Part shown: piece by piece, positions 30,681-44,700 of the stretch
How the letters are laid out: every line of letters starts with the position of its first letter
Position numbering within the stretch: the first letter of the stretch is position 1
From: Aristolochia californica
Taxonomy: Eukaryota; Streptophyta; Magnoliopsida; Piperales; Aristolochiaceae
Direction: 5' to 3'
Assembly: GCA_029961685.1 (NCBI GenBank)
Contig: JARWKL010000005.1
Location: 13,978,164 to 14,042,163 of the forward strand
Length of the DNA stretch: 64,000 nucleotides
Notes under the pieces: model-generated
The model's database searches: none
Seen by the model: only the letters and a program-made list of their open reading frames with translations
What the model was told of the DNA's origin: nothing
Position numbers and translations under genes: made by a program

Positions 30681-32104
30681 CCCTTTTCCCGACGATTACA
30701 AAACGTGACATATAAAAACTTAAAAGAGCTTACAATCCAAAAAGATTACAGACAGTGTTTGGAATTATCTCTCTCCACATTTATGCATTGTGCCTTTGCA
30801 TTTTAGGAGTACACTTTTTTCTTAAATCTAAACTTTGAGTTTTCACTCTCCCTTCATCCCGTTAACAAAAAAGGCAAAAACATCACAACAAAATGAAAAT
30901 TTTAGAGTTTATGAAGGGAGAAAATTTAAAATAATAACAAATGTAAGTAAAGAAACTTTATTCACACACCACAAATGAACAAAATGTATTGTAATCCAAG
31001 TTTGGGAAATTCCACTTGTTCAACCCTGATAGCTTGGAATTTTATAAGAAAGAGATTTCTTTCACACATGTTTTAAAAATGGATATGCATGCTTGAAATA
31101 TGTTAAAGATACAAATTACCTATGGATCGAAAGCTTTTAAAGAGAATAACAAATGCTCAATAAATTCTCAAGTGAAGGTGCGGTGGGATATTCACCCGAG
31201 TCAAACAAACCATTATTTTGCCCATTTACAAAAAGCTGACCTAACAATCATACAAGATTTGAAAGTGATTTACCATGTGTAACGGGCTACATTTTTTTAA
31301 GAAATGACTTATGGATTTGGAGACAACACTCAGTTAAAAATCCTCCGCCTCCCCCTTTTCCCAACGATCGAAAAACCTGAGATATAAAAACTGAAAAGAG
31401 CTTGCAATCCCAAAAAATTTAAAGACACTCTTTGGAATTATCTCCCTCTACATTTGCGCATTGTGCCTTTCCATTTTAGATGTACATTGTTTTCTTAAAT
31501 AAAAATTTTGAGTTTTCGCTCTCCCTTCATCCTGTAAACAAAAGAGCCAAATAGATCACAGTAAAATAAAAATTTTAGAGTTTATGTATTGAAAAAATTT
31601 AAAACAATTACGAATGTAAGTAAAGCAAATTTATTCACACACCATAAATGAACACAAAAGTTTTGTTGTCCAAGTTTGAGAAATTCCATTAATTCAACCG
31701 TAATAGCTTGGAATTTTATAAGAAAGAGATTTCTTCTAAAAATGTTTTAAAAATGGATATGCATGCATGAAACATGCTAAAGATCCAAATGACCTATGGA
31801 TCCAAAGCTTTTAAAGAGAATAGCAAACACTCAATAAATTCTCTAGTGAACATGCGGTGGGATTTTTACCCGAGTCAATCAAGCCATTATTTCACCCATT
31901 TACAAAAAGCTGACCTAACAATCATAGATGATTGTAAAGTGATTTATCATGCGTAACGGGCTATATTTTTTTAAGAAATGACTTATGGATTGGGAGTCAA
32001 CAATCAGTAAAAAATCCCCCGCCTCCCCCTCTTCCCGACAACTGAAAAACCTAAGATATAAAAACTAAAAAGAGCTTACAATCCCTAAAAATTACAGACA
32101 TACT

Positions 32105-32135
32105 TTGGAATTATATCTCTCCACAATTATGTAGG
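32105..32135 (+). other. Internal deletion junction (about 125 bp lost)
   Basis: TATCTCTCCACAATTATG joins to TAGGGAGAAAATTT, removing the middle part of the A-rich half of the monomer. The step is about 545 bp. Confidence 0.7.
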
Positions 32136-35100
32136 GAGAAAATTTAAAACAATAACGAATGTAAGTAAAGAAAATTTATTCACACACCACAAATGAACAC
32201 AAGTGTTTTTTATCCAAGTTCTGGAGATTCCACTAGGTCTACCCTAATTGCTTGGAATTTTATTAGAAAGAGATTTCATCTACACATGTTTTAAAAATGG
32301 ATATGCGTGCTTGAAACAAGTTAAAGATGAAAATGACTATGGATCCAAAGTTTTTATAGAGAATAACAAATGCTCATTAAATTCTCCAGTGAACGTGCGG
32401 TGGGATATTTACTCGAGTCAAACAAAACATTATTTTGCCCATTTACAAAATGCTAACCTAACAATCCTAGATGATTGTAAAGTGATTTATCATGAGTAAT
32501 GGGATATATTTTTATAATAAATGACTTATGGATTGGGATTCAACACTCAGTTAAAAATCCCTTGCCTCACCCTTTTACCGATGATTACCAAACCCAAGAT
32601 ATAAAAACTAAAAAGTGCTTACAATCCCAAAAAAATTACAGACACTCTTTGGAATTATCTCTCTCTACATTTGTGCATTATGCCTTTCCAATTTAGATGT
32701 ACACTTTTTTATTAAATAAAAACTTTGAGTTTCGCTCTCCCTTCAACCCGTAAACAAAAAAGGCAAATAGATCACAACAAAATGAAACTTTTAGAGTTTA
32801 TCCATGGAAAAAATTTAAAACAATAACAAATTTAAGTAAAGAAAATTTATTCACACACGACAAATGAACACAAAATTTTCTTTAGCGAAGTTTGGGAAAT
32901 TCCACGAGTTAAACGCTGCTAGCATGGAATTTATAAGAAAGAAATTTCTTCTACACATGTTTTAAAATTGGATAAGTATGCTTGAAACATGTTAAAGATG
33001 CAAATGACCTATTGATCCAAAGCTTTTAAACAGAATAACAAACACTCATTAAATTCTCCAGTGAACGTGCGGTGGGATATTTACCAGAGTCAAGCAAGCC
33101 ATTATTTTGCCCACTTTCAAAAAGCTAACCTAAGAATCATAGTTGATTTTTAAGTGATTTATCATGCATAACAGGCTATTTTTTTTTGTAATAAATGACT
33201 TCTGGATTGGAAGTCAACACTCATTTAAAAATCCCCCGCCTGCCCCTTTTCCCGACGATTGCGAAACCTGAGATATAAAAACTTAAAAGAGCTTACAATC
33301 CCAAAAAATTACAGACTGTTTGAAATTATCTCTCTCTACATTTTTGCATTGTGCCTTTCCATTTTAGATGTACACTTTTTTATTGAATCAAAACTTTGAG
33401 TTTCCGATCTCCCTTCTTCTCGTAAACATAAAATGTAAATAGATTAAAACAAAATGAAAATTTTAGAGTTTATTTAGGTTGAAAATTTCAAAAAATAAAA
33501 AATATAAGTAAATGAAATTTATTCACCAACCGAAAATGAACACAAAAGTTTTTTTATCCAAGTTTGGGATATTCCACTAGTTCAACCCATGTAGCTTGGA
33601 ATCTTATAAGAAAGAGATTTCTTCTACACATGGTTTAAAAATGGATATGCATACTTGAAACGTGTTAAAGATGCAAATGAACTATTGATCCAAAGCTTTT
33701 AAAGGAAAAAACAAACCCTCATTAAATTCTGAAGTGAACGTGCGGTGGGATTTTTACCCTAGTCAAACAAGCCATTATTTTGCCTATTTGCAAAAAGCTG
33801 ACCTAACAATCATAGATGATTGTAAAGTGTTTAACATGCGTAACGGGCTATATTTTTCTAAGAAATGACTTATGGATTGGGAGTCAACACACAATTAAAA
33901 ATCCCAAGCCTCCCCCTTTTCCCGACGATTGCAATCCCTAAAAGTTGTAGACACTCTTTGGAATTACCTCTCTCTACATTTGTGCATTATGCATTTCCAT
34001 TTTAGATTTACACTTTTTTCTTAAATCAAAACTTTGACTATTCGCTCTCCCTTCATCCAATAACCAAAAAAGGCATATAGATCACAAAAAATGAATATTT
34101 CAGAGTTTATGTATGGAAAAAATTTTAAACAATAAAAAATCTTTGTAAATAAAATTTATTCACACACCATAAACGAACACAAAAGTTTTTTAATCCAAGT
34201 TTGGAAAAATCACCTAGTTCAACCATAATTGCTTGGAGTTTTATTAAAAAGAAATTTTTTCTACACATGTTTAAAAAAATGGATATGCATGCTTGAAACA
34301 TGTTAAAGATGCAAATGACCTATCGATCCAAAGCTTTTAAATAGAATAAAAAATGCGCATTAAATTCTCTAGTGAACGTATGGTGGGATATTTACCCAAG
34401 TCAAACAAGACATTATTTTGCCAATTTACAAAAAGCTGACCTAACAATCGTAGATATCGTAAAGTGATTTATCATGCGTAGCTGGCTTTTTTTTGTAAGA
34501 AATGACTTTTGTATTGGGAGTCAACACTCAGTTAAAAATCCCCCACCTCCCTTTTTTCCCGACTATTGCAAAATCGGAGAAATAAAAACTAAAAAGAGTT
34601 TACAATCGCAAAAAATTACTGACACTCTTTGCAATTATCTCTCTCTACAAATGTGCATTGTGTATTTCTATTTTAGATGTACACTTTTTTCTTAAATCAA
34701 AACTTTGAGTTTTCGATCTCCTTCATCCTGTAAACAAAGAAGGCAAAGATTTCAGAGTTTATGTAGGAAGAAAATTTAAAACAATAACAAATGTAAGTAA
34801 AGAAAATTTATTCACACACCACAAATCAACACAAAAGTTTTGTTATCCAAGTATGGGAAATTCCACTAGTTCAAGCCTAATAGCTTGAAATTTTATAAGA
34901 AAAGACATTTCTTCTACACATGTTTTGAAAATGGATATGCATGCTTGAAACATGTTAAAGATGCAAATGACCTATGGATCCAAAGCTTTTAAAGAGAATA
35001 AGAAACTTTCATTAAATTCTCCAGTGAACGTGCGGTGGGATATTTACCTGAGACAAATAATCAATTATTTTTCCCATTTACAAAAAGCTAACCTATCAAT

Positions 35101-38100
35101 AAAAGATGATCGTAAAGTGATTCATCATGCGTAACGGGCTATATTTTTTTTTAAAATGACTTATGGATTGGGAGTCTACACTAAGTTAAAAGCCCCCGCC
35201 TCCCCTTTTTTCCAACAATTGGAAAACATGAGATATAAAAACTAAAAAGAGCTTACAATCCCAAAAACATTAGAGACAGTCTTTGGAATTATCTCTATCT
35301 ACATTTGTGCATTGTGCCTTTCCATTTTAGGAGTAAAATTTTTTCTTAAATAAAAACTTTGAGTTTTCGCTCTCCCTTCATCCCGTAAACCAATGAGGCA
35401 AATAGATCACAACAAAATTAAAATTTGAGAGATTACGTGGGGCAAAAATTTTAAAAAATAACAAATGTTGGACAAGAAAATTTATTCACACACCATAAAT
35501 AAACACAAAAGTTTTGTTATCCAAGTTTTGGAAATTCCACTTGTTCAATCCTTATAGCTTGGAATTTTATAAGAAAGAGATTTCTTCAACACATGTTTTA
35601 AAAATGGATAAACATGCTTGAAAAATGTTAAAGATGCAAACGATCTATTGATTCAAAGCTTTTAAAGAGAATAACAAACGCTCATCAAATTCTCCATTGA
35701 TTGAGCAGTGGGATATTTAGCCGAGTCAAACAAGCCAATATTTTTCCCTTTTAAAAAAAACTGACCTAACAATCATAGATGATTGTTAAGTGATTTATCA
35801 TGCGTAACAGGCTATATTTTAGCAAGAAATGACTTATGGATTGGGAGTCAACACTCAGTTAAAAATCCCCCGCCTCCTCCTTTTCCCGACGATTGTAAAA
35901 CCTCAGATATAAAAACTAAAAAGAGCTTGCAATCCCTAAAAATTACAGATATTCTTTGGAATTATCTCTCTCTATATTTGTGGATTGTGCATTTCATTCT
36001 TAGATGTACACTTTTTTTTAAATCAAAACTTTGAGCTTCGCTCTCCCTTCATCCCGTAAACAAAAAAGGCAAATAGATAAAAAAAAAAAAATTTAGAGTT
36101 TATGTATGGAGAAAATTTAACACAATAACAAATGCAAGTAAAGAAAATTTATTCACATGCCACAAATGAACACAAAAGTTTTGTTATCCAAGTTTAGGAA
36201 TTTCCACTAGTTCAACCCGAATAGCTTGGAATTTTATAAGAAGGAGATTTCTTCTACACATGTTTTAAAAATGGATATGCATGCTTGAAACATGTTAAAG
36301 ATGAAAATGACCTATTGATCCAATGCTTTTAAAGAGAATAACAAACGCTCATTAAATTCTCTAGTGAACGTGCGGTGGGATATTTACCCAAGTCAAACAA
36401 TCCATTATTTTGCCCATTTACAAAAATTTGACCTATCAATCATAGATGATCGTAAAGTCATTTATCATGCATAACAGGCTATATTTTTGTAAGAAATGAC
36501 TTATGGATTTGCAGACAACACTCAGTTAAAATGCCCCGCCTCCCCGTTTTCCTGACAATTGTAAAACCTGAGATATAAAAACTAAAAAGAGCTAACAATC
36601 CAAAAAATTAAAGACACTCTTTACGATTATCTCTCTCTAAATTTTTGCATTGTCCATTTCAATTTTAGATGTACAATTTTTTCTTAAATCAAAACTTTGA
36701 GTTGTCGCTTTCCCTGCATCTCGTAAAAAAAAAGCAAAATAGATGAAAAAAATGAAAATTTTGGAGTTTAAGTAGGGAGAAAATTTAAAACAATAACAAA
36801 TTTAAGTAAAGAAAATTTATTCACGCACGACAAATGAACTCAAAAGTTTTTTTATCCATGTTTGGGAAATTCCACAAGTTCAACCCTAGTAGCTTGGAAT
36901 TTTATAAGAAAGAGATTTCTTCTACACATGTTTTAAATATGGATATGCATGTTTGAAAAATGTTAAAGATGCAAATGACCCATGGATCCAAAGCTTTTAA
37001 AGAGAATAACAAACGCTCAATAAATTCTCAAGTGAACATGCGGTGGAATATTTACCCGAGTCAAACAAGCCTTTATTTCGCCCATTTAAAAAATATTGAC
37101 CTAACAATCATAGATGATTGTAAAGTGATTTATCAAGCGTAACGGGCTATATTTTTGTAAGAAATGACTTATAGATTGGGTGTCAACACTCAGATAAAAA
37201 TCCCCCTCCTCCGCCTTTTCCCGACAATTGCAAAACCTGAGTTCTAAAAAAATTAGCTTACAATCCCTAAAAATTATAGACACTCTTTGGAATTATTTCT
37301 CTCTACATTTGTGCATTGTGAATTTCTATTTTAGATGTACACTTTTTTTTTAAATTAAAACTTTGAGTTTTCGCTCTCCCTTCATCCTGTAAAGAAAAAA
37401 GGCAAATAGATCACAACAAAAAGAAAATTTAAAGTTTATGTGTGGAGAAAATTTAAAACAATAACAAATGTAAGTAAATAAAATTTATTCACACACAACA
37501 AATGAACACAAAATTTTTGTTATCCAAGTTTGGGAAATTCCACTAGTTCAACCCTAGTAGCTTGGAATTTTATCAGAAAGAAATTTCTTCTACACTTTTT
37601 TAAAAAATGGATATGCATGCTTGAAACATGTTAAAGATGCAAATGACCTATGGATCCAAATCTTTTAAAGAGAATAAAAAATGCTCATTAAATTTTCTAG
37701 TGAACATGAGGTTGGATATTTACCCGAGTAAAAAAAGCCATTATATTGCCTATTTACAAAAAAAATGACCTAAGAATCATAGATGATTTCAAAGTGATTT
37801 ATCATGTGTAATGGGCTATCTTTTTGTAAGAAATGACTTAAGGATTGGGAGTCAACACTCAGTTCAAAATACACCGCCTCCCCCTTTTCCCGATGATTGC
37901 AAAAACTAAGATATAAAAATTAAAATGAGCTTACAATCCCAAAAAGTTATAGACACTCTTTGGAATTATCTCTCTCTACTTTTGTGCATTATACCATTCC
38001 ATTTTATATGTACACTTTTTTCTTAAATCAAAACTTTAAGTTTTCGCTCTCCCTTCTTCCCGTAAACAAAAAAGGCAAATAGATCACAACAAAATGAAAA

Positions 38101-41100
38101 CTTAGAGTTTTTATAGGGAGAAAATTTTAAAAAATAACAAATGTAAGTAAAGAAAATTTAATCACACTCCAGAAATGAACACAAAAGTTTTGTTATCCAA
38201 GTTTGGGAAATTCCACTAGTTCAACCCTAATAGCTTGGAATTTTATAAGAAAGAGATTTCTTCTACAGATGTTTTAAAAATGGATATGCATGCAGGAAAT
38301 TTGTCAAAGATGCAAATGACCTATGGATCCAAAGCTTTTATAGAGAATAACACAGGCTTATTAAATTCTCCAATGAACGTGCGGTTGAATATTTATCCGA
38401 GTCAAACAAGCCATTATTTTGCCCTTTTGCAAAAAGCTGACCTAACAATCACAGATGATTCTATAGTGATTTATCATGCGTAACGGGCTATATTTTTTTC
38501 AGAAATGACTTATGGACTTGGAGTCAACACTTAGTTAAAAATCCTCCGCCTCCCCCTTTTCCGGAGGATTGTAAAACCTGAGATATAAACACAAAACAGA
38601 GCTTACAATCCCAAAAAATTATAGACACTCTTTGGAAGTATCTCTCTCTACATTTGTACATTATGCCTTTCCATTTTAGGAGTTCACTTTTTTCTTAATT
38701 CAAAACTTTGAGTTTTCATTCTCGCTTCATCCCATAAACAAAAAAGGAAAATAGATAGCAAAAAAATGAAAATCTTATAGTTTATGTGGGGAGAAAATTT
38801 AAAACAATAAAAAATGTAAGTAAAAAAAATTTATTCACACACGACAAATGAACACAAAAGTTTTGTTACCCAAGTTTGGGAAATTCCACTAGTTCAACCC
38901 TAATGGCTTGGAATTTTATAAGAAAGAGATTTCTTCTACACATGTTATAAAAATGGATATGCATGCTTGAAACATGTTAATCATGCAAATAACCAATGGA
39001 TCCAATGCTGTTAAAGAGAATAACAAACGCACATTAAATTCTCCAGTGAATGTGCGGTGGGGTATTTACCCGAGTCAAACAAACCATTATTTTGCCCATT
39101 TACAAAAAGCTGACCTATCAATCATAGATAATCATAAAGTGAATTATCATGCGTAATGGGCTATATTTTTGCATGAAATGCCTTATGGATAGTGAGTCAA
39201 TACTCAGTTAAAAATCCCCCGCCTCCCTTTTTTCTCGACGATTGCAAAACCTGAGATATAAAAACTAAAAAGTGCTAACAATCCCTAAAAATTACAGACA
39301 TTCTTTGAAATTATCTCTCTACGTTTGTGCATTGTGCAATTCAATTTTAGATCACCACTTTTTTTTCTTAAATCTTAACTTTGAGTTTTCACTCTCCCCT
39401 CATCCCATAAACAAAAAAGGCTAATAGATCAAAACAAAATGAAACTTTTAGAGTTTATGTAGGGAGAAAATTTTTAAAAATGACAAATGTAAGAAAAGAA
39501 AATTTATTCACACACCAAAAATGAACACAAAAGTTTTGTTATCCAAGTTTGGGAAATACCACTACTTCAACCCTAATTGCTTGGAATTTTATAAGAATGA
39601 GATTTCTTCTACACGTGTTTTAAAAATGGATATGCATGCGTGAAACATGTTAAAGATGCAAATGACCTATGGATCAAAAGGTTTTAAAGAGAATAACAAC
39701 TGCTCTTTAAATTCTCCGGTAAACGTGCAGCGAGATATTTACTTGAGTCAAACAATCCATTATTTTTCCCATTTACAAAATGCTGACCTATCAATCGTTG
39801 ATGATCATAAAGTGAGTTATCATGCGTAATGGGCTATATTTTTTTTAAAAATGACTTATGGATATGGAGTCAATAGTAAGTTAAAAATCCCCCACCTCCC
39901 CCTTTTCCCGACGATTGGAAAACCTGAGAAATAAAAAACTAAAAGGACCTTACAATCCCAAAAAATTAGAGACACTCTTTGAAATTATCTCTCTCTACAT
40001 TTGTGCATTGTGCCTTTTCATTTTAGCAGTACACTTTTTTCTTAAATCAAAACTTTGAGTTTTCGCTCTCCCCTCATCCCGTAAACAAAAAAGGCCAATC
40101 GATCACAAAAAAATGAAAATTTCGAGTTTGCGTGAGGAGAAAATTTATTCACACACCACAAATGAACACAAAAATTTTGTTATCCATGTTTGGGAAATTC
40201 CACATGTTCAACCCTAATAGCTTGGAATTTTATAAGAAAGAGATTTCTTCTACACATGTTTTAAAAATGGATATGCATGCTTGAAACTTGTTAAAGATGC
40301 AAATGACCTATGGATCCAAAGCATTTAAAGAGAATAAGAAATGCTCATTAAATTCTCCAGTAAACGTCCGGTGGGAAATTTACCCGAGTCAAACAAGCCA
40401 TTATTTCAACCTTTTAAAAAATGCTGACCTAACAATCATAGATGATTGTAAAGTGATTTATCATGCGTAACGGGCTATATTTGTTTAAGGAATGACTTAT
40501 TAATTGGGAGTCAACACTCGGTTTAAATTCCCCCGCCTGCCCGATTTCCCAACAATTGCATAACCTGAGATATAAAAACTAAAAAGAGCTTACAATCCCA
40601 ATAAATTAGAGACACTCTTTGGAATTATCTCTCTCTAAATTTTTGCATTGTGCCTTTCCATTTTAGGAGTACAGTTTTTTCTTAAATCAAAACTTTGAGT
40701 TTTCGCTCTCCCTTCATCCCGTAATGAAAAAGGCAAATAGATCACAACAAAATGAAAATTTTAGAATTCATGTGGGGCGAAAATTAAAAAAAAAATGTAA
40801 GTAAATAAAATTTATTCACTCTCCACAAATGTACTCAAAAGTTTGTTATCCAAATGTGGGAAATTCCACTTGTTCAACCCTAATAGCTTGGAATTTTATA
40901 AGAAAGAGATTTCTTCAACACATGTTTTAAAAACGGATATGCATCCTTGAAAAATTTTCAAGATGAATATGACCTATGGATCCAAAGCACTTAAAGAGAA
41001 TAGCAAACCCTCAATAAATTAACAAGTGATCATTTGGTGCGATATTTACCTGAGTTAAACAAGCCTTTATTTTGCCCATTTACAAAAAGCTAACGTAACA

Positions 41101-41734
41101 ATGAGAAAATCGTCAAGTGCTTTATCATGCCTAACGGAATATATTTTTGTATGAATTGACTTATGGATTGGGAGTCAACACTCAATTAAAAATCCCCTGC
41201 CTCCCTCTTTTCCCAACAATTGCTAAACCTGAGATATAAAATCTAAAAAGAGCTTACAATCCCAAAAAATTAAAGACACTCTTTGGAATTATCTCTCTCT
41301 CAATTTGTGCATTGTGCATTTCTATTTTAGATGTACACATTTTTTTAAAATCAAAACTTTGAGTTTTCGTTCTCCCTTCATCCCGTAAACAAAAAACATA
41401 AATAGATCAAAACAAAATGAAAATTTTAGAGTTTATGTGTGGAGAAAATTTAAAAACAATAACAACTGCAAGTAAAGAAAATTTATTCACACACCACAAA
41501 TGAACACAAAAGTTTTGTTATACAAGTTTAGGAATTTCCACTAGTTCAACCCTAATAGCTTGGAATTTTATAAGAAGAAGATTTCTTCTACACATGTTTT
41601 AAAAATGGATATGCATGCTTGAAACATGTTCAAGATGAAAATGACCTATGAATCCAATGCTTTTAAAGAGAATAACAAACGCTCATTAAATTCGCCAGTG
41701 AACGTGCGGTGGGATATTTACCCGAGTGAAACAA

Positions 41735-41765
41735 TCCATTATTTTCTATACTTTTGTAAGAAATG
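41735..41765 (+). other. Internal deletion junction (about 85-90 bp lost)
   Basis: CCATTATTTT joins to CTATACTTTTGTAAG, removing the palindrome and the TTATCATGCGTAA anchor of this monomer. Confidence 0.7.
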
Positions 41766-44700
41766 ACTTATGGATTGGCAGTCAACACTCAGTTAAAATC
41801 CCCCCTCCTCCCCCTTTTCTCGATGATTGCAAAACCTGAGTTATAAAAACTAAAAAGAGCTAACAATCCAAAAAAATTATAGACAGTCTTTGTGATTATC
41901 TCTCTCTACATTTTTGCATTGTCCATTTCCATTTTAGATGTACACTTTTTTCTTAAATCAAAACATTGAGTTGTCCCTCTTCCTTCATCCCGTAAACAAA
42001 AAGGCAAAATAGATAGCAACAAAATGAAAATTTTAGAGTTTATGTGGGGAGAAAATTTAAAACAATAACTAATGTAAGTAAAGAAAATTTATTCACACAA
42101 GACAAATGAACACCAAAGTTTTGTTATCCAAGTTTGGGAAATTCCACTAGTTCAACCCTAGTAGCTTGGAATTTTATAAGAAAGAGATTTCTTCTACACA
42201 TGTTATAAAAATGGATATGCATGTTTCAAAAATGTTAAAGATGCAAATGACCTATGGATCCAAAGCATTTGAAGAGAATCACAAACGCTCATTAAATTCT
42301 CTAGTGAACGTGCGGTGGGATATTTACCCAAGTCAAACAAGCCATTATTTTGCCCATTTTAAAAAAGCTAACCTAACAATCATCGATGATTCTATAGTGA
42401 TTTATAATACGTAACGGGCTATATTTTTGTAAGAAATGACTTATGAATTGGGAGTCAACATTCAGTTAAAATTCCCCCGCCTCCCCCTTTTCCCGACGAT
42501 TGCAAAACCTGAGATATAAAACTAAAAAGAGCTTACAATCCCTAAAAATTACAGACACTCTTTGGAATTATCTCTCTCTACATTTGTGCATTGTACCTTT
42601 CCATTTTCGAAGTACACTTTTTTCTTAAATCAAAACTTTGAGTTTTCACTCTCCCTTCATCCCATAAACAAAAAGGGCAAAAAGATCACAACAAAATGAA
42701 AATTTTTGAGTTTATGTAGGGAAAAATTATAAAACAATAATACATGTAAGTAAATAAAATTTATTCTCACACCACAAAAGAACACAAAAGTTTTTTTATC
42801 CAATTTTTTGAAATTCTACTAGTTCAACCTTAATAACATGGAATTTTATAAGAAAGAGATTTTTTCTACACATGTTTTAAAAATGGTTATCAATGCTTGA
42901 AACATGTTAAAGATGCAAATGACCTATGGATCGAAAGCATTTAAAGAGAATAAGAAACGCTCTTTAAATTCTCCAGTGAACGTGCGGTGGGATATTTACC
43001 CGAGTCAAATAAACCATTATTTTACCCATTTACAAAAAGCTGACCCAATAATCATAGACGATCGTAAAGTGATTTATCATGTGTAATGGGGTATAGTTTT
43101 GTAAGAATTGACTTATGGATTGGGAGTCAACACTCAGTTAAAACTTCCCCTCTCCCCCTTTTCCCGATGATTGCAAAGCTTGAGATATAAAAACTAAAAT
43201 GAGCTTACAATCCCTTAAATTTATAGACACTCTTTGAAATTATCTCTCTCTAAATTTGAGCATTTTTCATTTCCATATTTGGTGTAGACTTTTTTCTTAA
43301 ATCAAAACTTTGAGTTTTCGCTCTACCTTCATCCCATAAAAAAAAAGTCAAATAGATCACAACAAAATAAAAATTTTAGCATTATGTTTGGAAAAAATTT
43401 AAAACATTAACAAATGTTAGTAAAGAAAATTTATTCACACACCACAAATGAACACAAAAATTTGGTTATCCAAGTTTGGAAAATTCAACTAATTCAACCC
43501 TAATAGGTTGAAATTTTATAAGAAAGAGATTTCTTCTACTCATGTTTTAAAAATGGATATGCATGCTTGAAAAATTTTAAAGGTACAAATGACTTATGGA
43601 TCCAAAGCTTTTAAAGAGAATAACAAACGCTCATTAAATACTCAAGTGAACGTGCGGTGGGATATTTACTCGAGTCAAACAAGCCATTATTTTGCCCATT
43701 TACAAAAAGCAGAGCTAATAATCATAGATGATTGTAAAGTGATTTATCATGCGTAATGGGCTAAATGTTTTTAAGAAATGACTTATGGATTGGGAGTCAA
43801 CACTTAGTTAAAAATCCTCCGCCTCCCCTTTTTCCCAACGATAGCAAAACTAGAGATATAAAAACTAAAATGAGCTTACAATCCCTAAAAATTACTGACA
43901 CTCTTTGGAATTATCACTCTCTACATTTGTGCATTGTGCCTTTCTATTTTAGATATACACTTTTTTCTTCAATCAAAACTTTGAGTTTTCACTCTCCCTT
44001 ACCCCCGTAAACAAAAAAGGCAAATAGATCACAACAAAATAAAAACTTTTTAGTTTATGTAGGGAAAAAATATAAAAAATTAACAAATGTAAGTAAATAA
44101 AATTTCTTGGCACACCACAAATCAACGCAAAAGTTTTGTTATCCAAGTTTGGGAAATTCTACTAATTCAACCCTAATAACTTGGAATTTTATAAGAAAGA
44201 GATTTCTTCTACACATGTTTTAAAAATGGATATCAATGTTTGAAACATGTTAAAGATGCAAATGACCTATGGATCCAAATATTTTAAAGAGAATAAGAAA
44301 CACTTTTAAAATTCTCTAGTGAATGTGCGGTGGGATATTTACCTGAGTGAAACAAGCCATTGTTTTGCCCACTTACAAAAGCTGACCCAACAATCATAGA
44401 TGATCGTAAAATGATTTTTCATGCGTAATGGGCTATATTTTTGTAAGAATTGACTTATGGATTGGGAGTCAACACTGAGTTAAAAATCCCCCACTCCCCC
44501 TTTTCCTGGTGATTGCAAACCTGAGATATAAAAACAGAAAAGAGCTTACAATCCTAAAAAATTATAGAAACTCTTTGGAATTATCTCTCTCAACATTTGT
44601 ACATTTTGCATTTCCATTTTTATTTATACACTTTTTTTTAAATCAAAACTTTGAGTTTTCACTCTAACTTCATCTTGTATAAAAAAAGGCAAATAGATCA

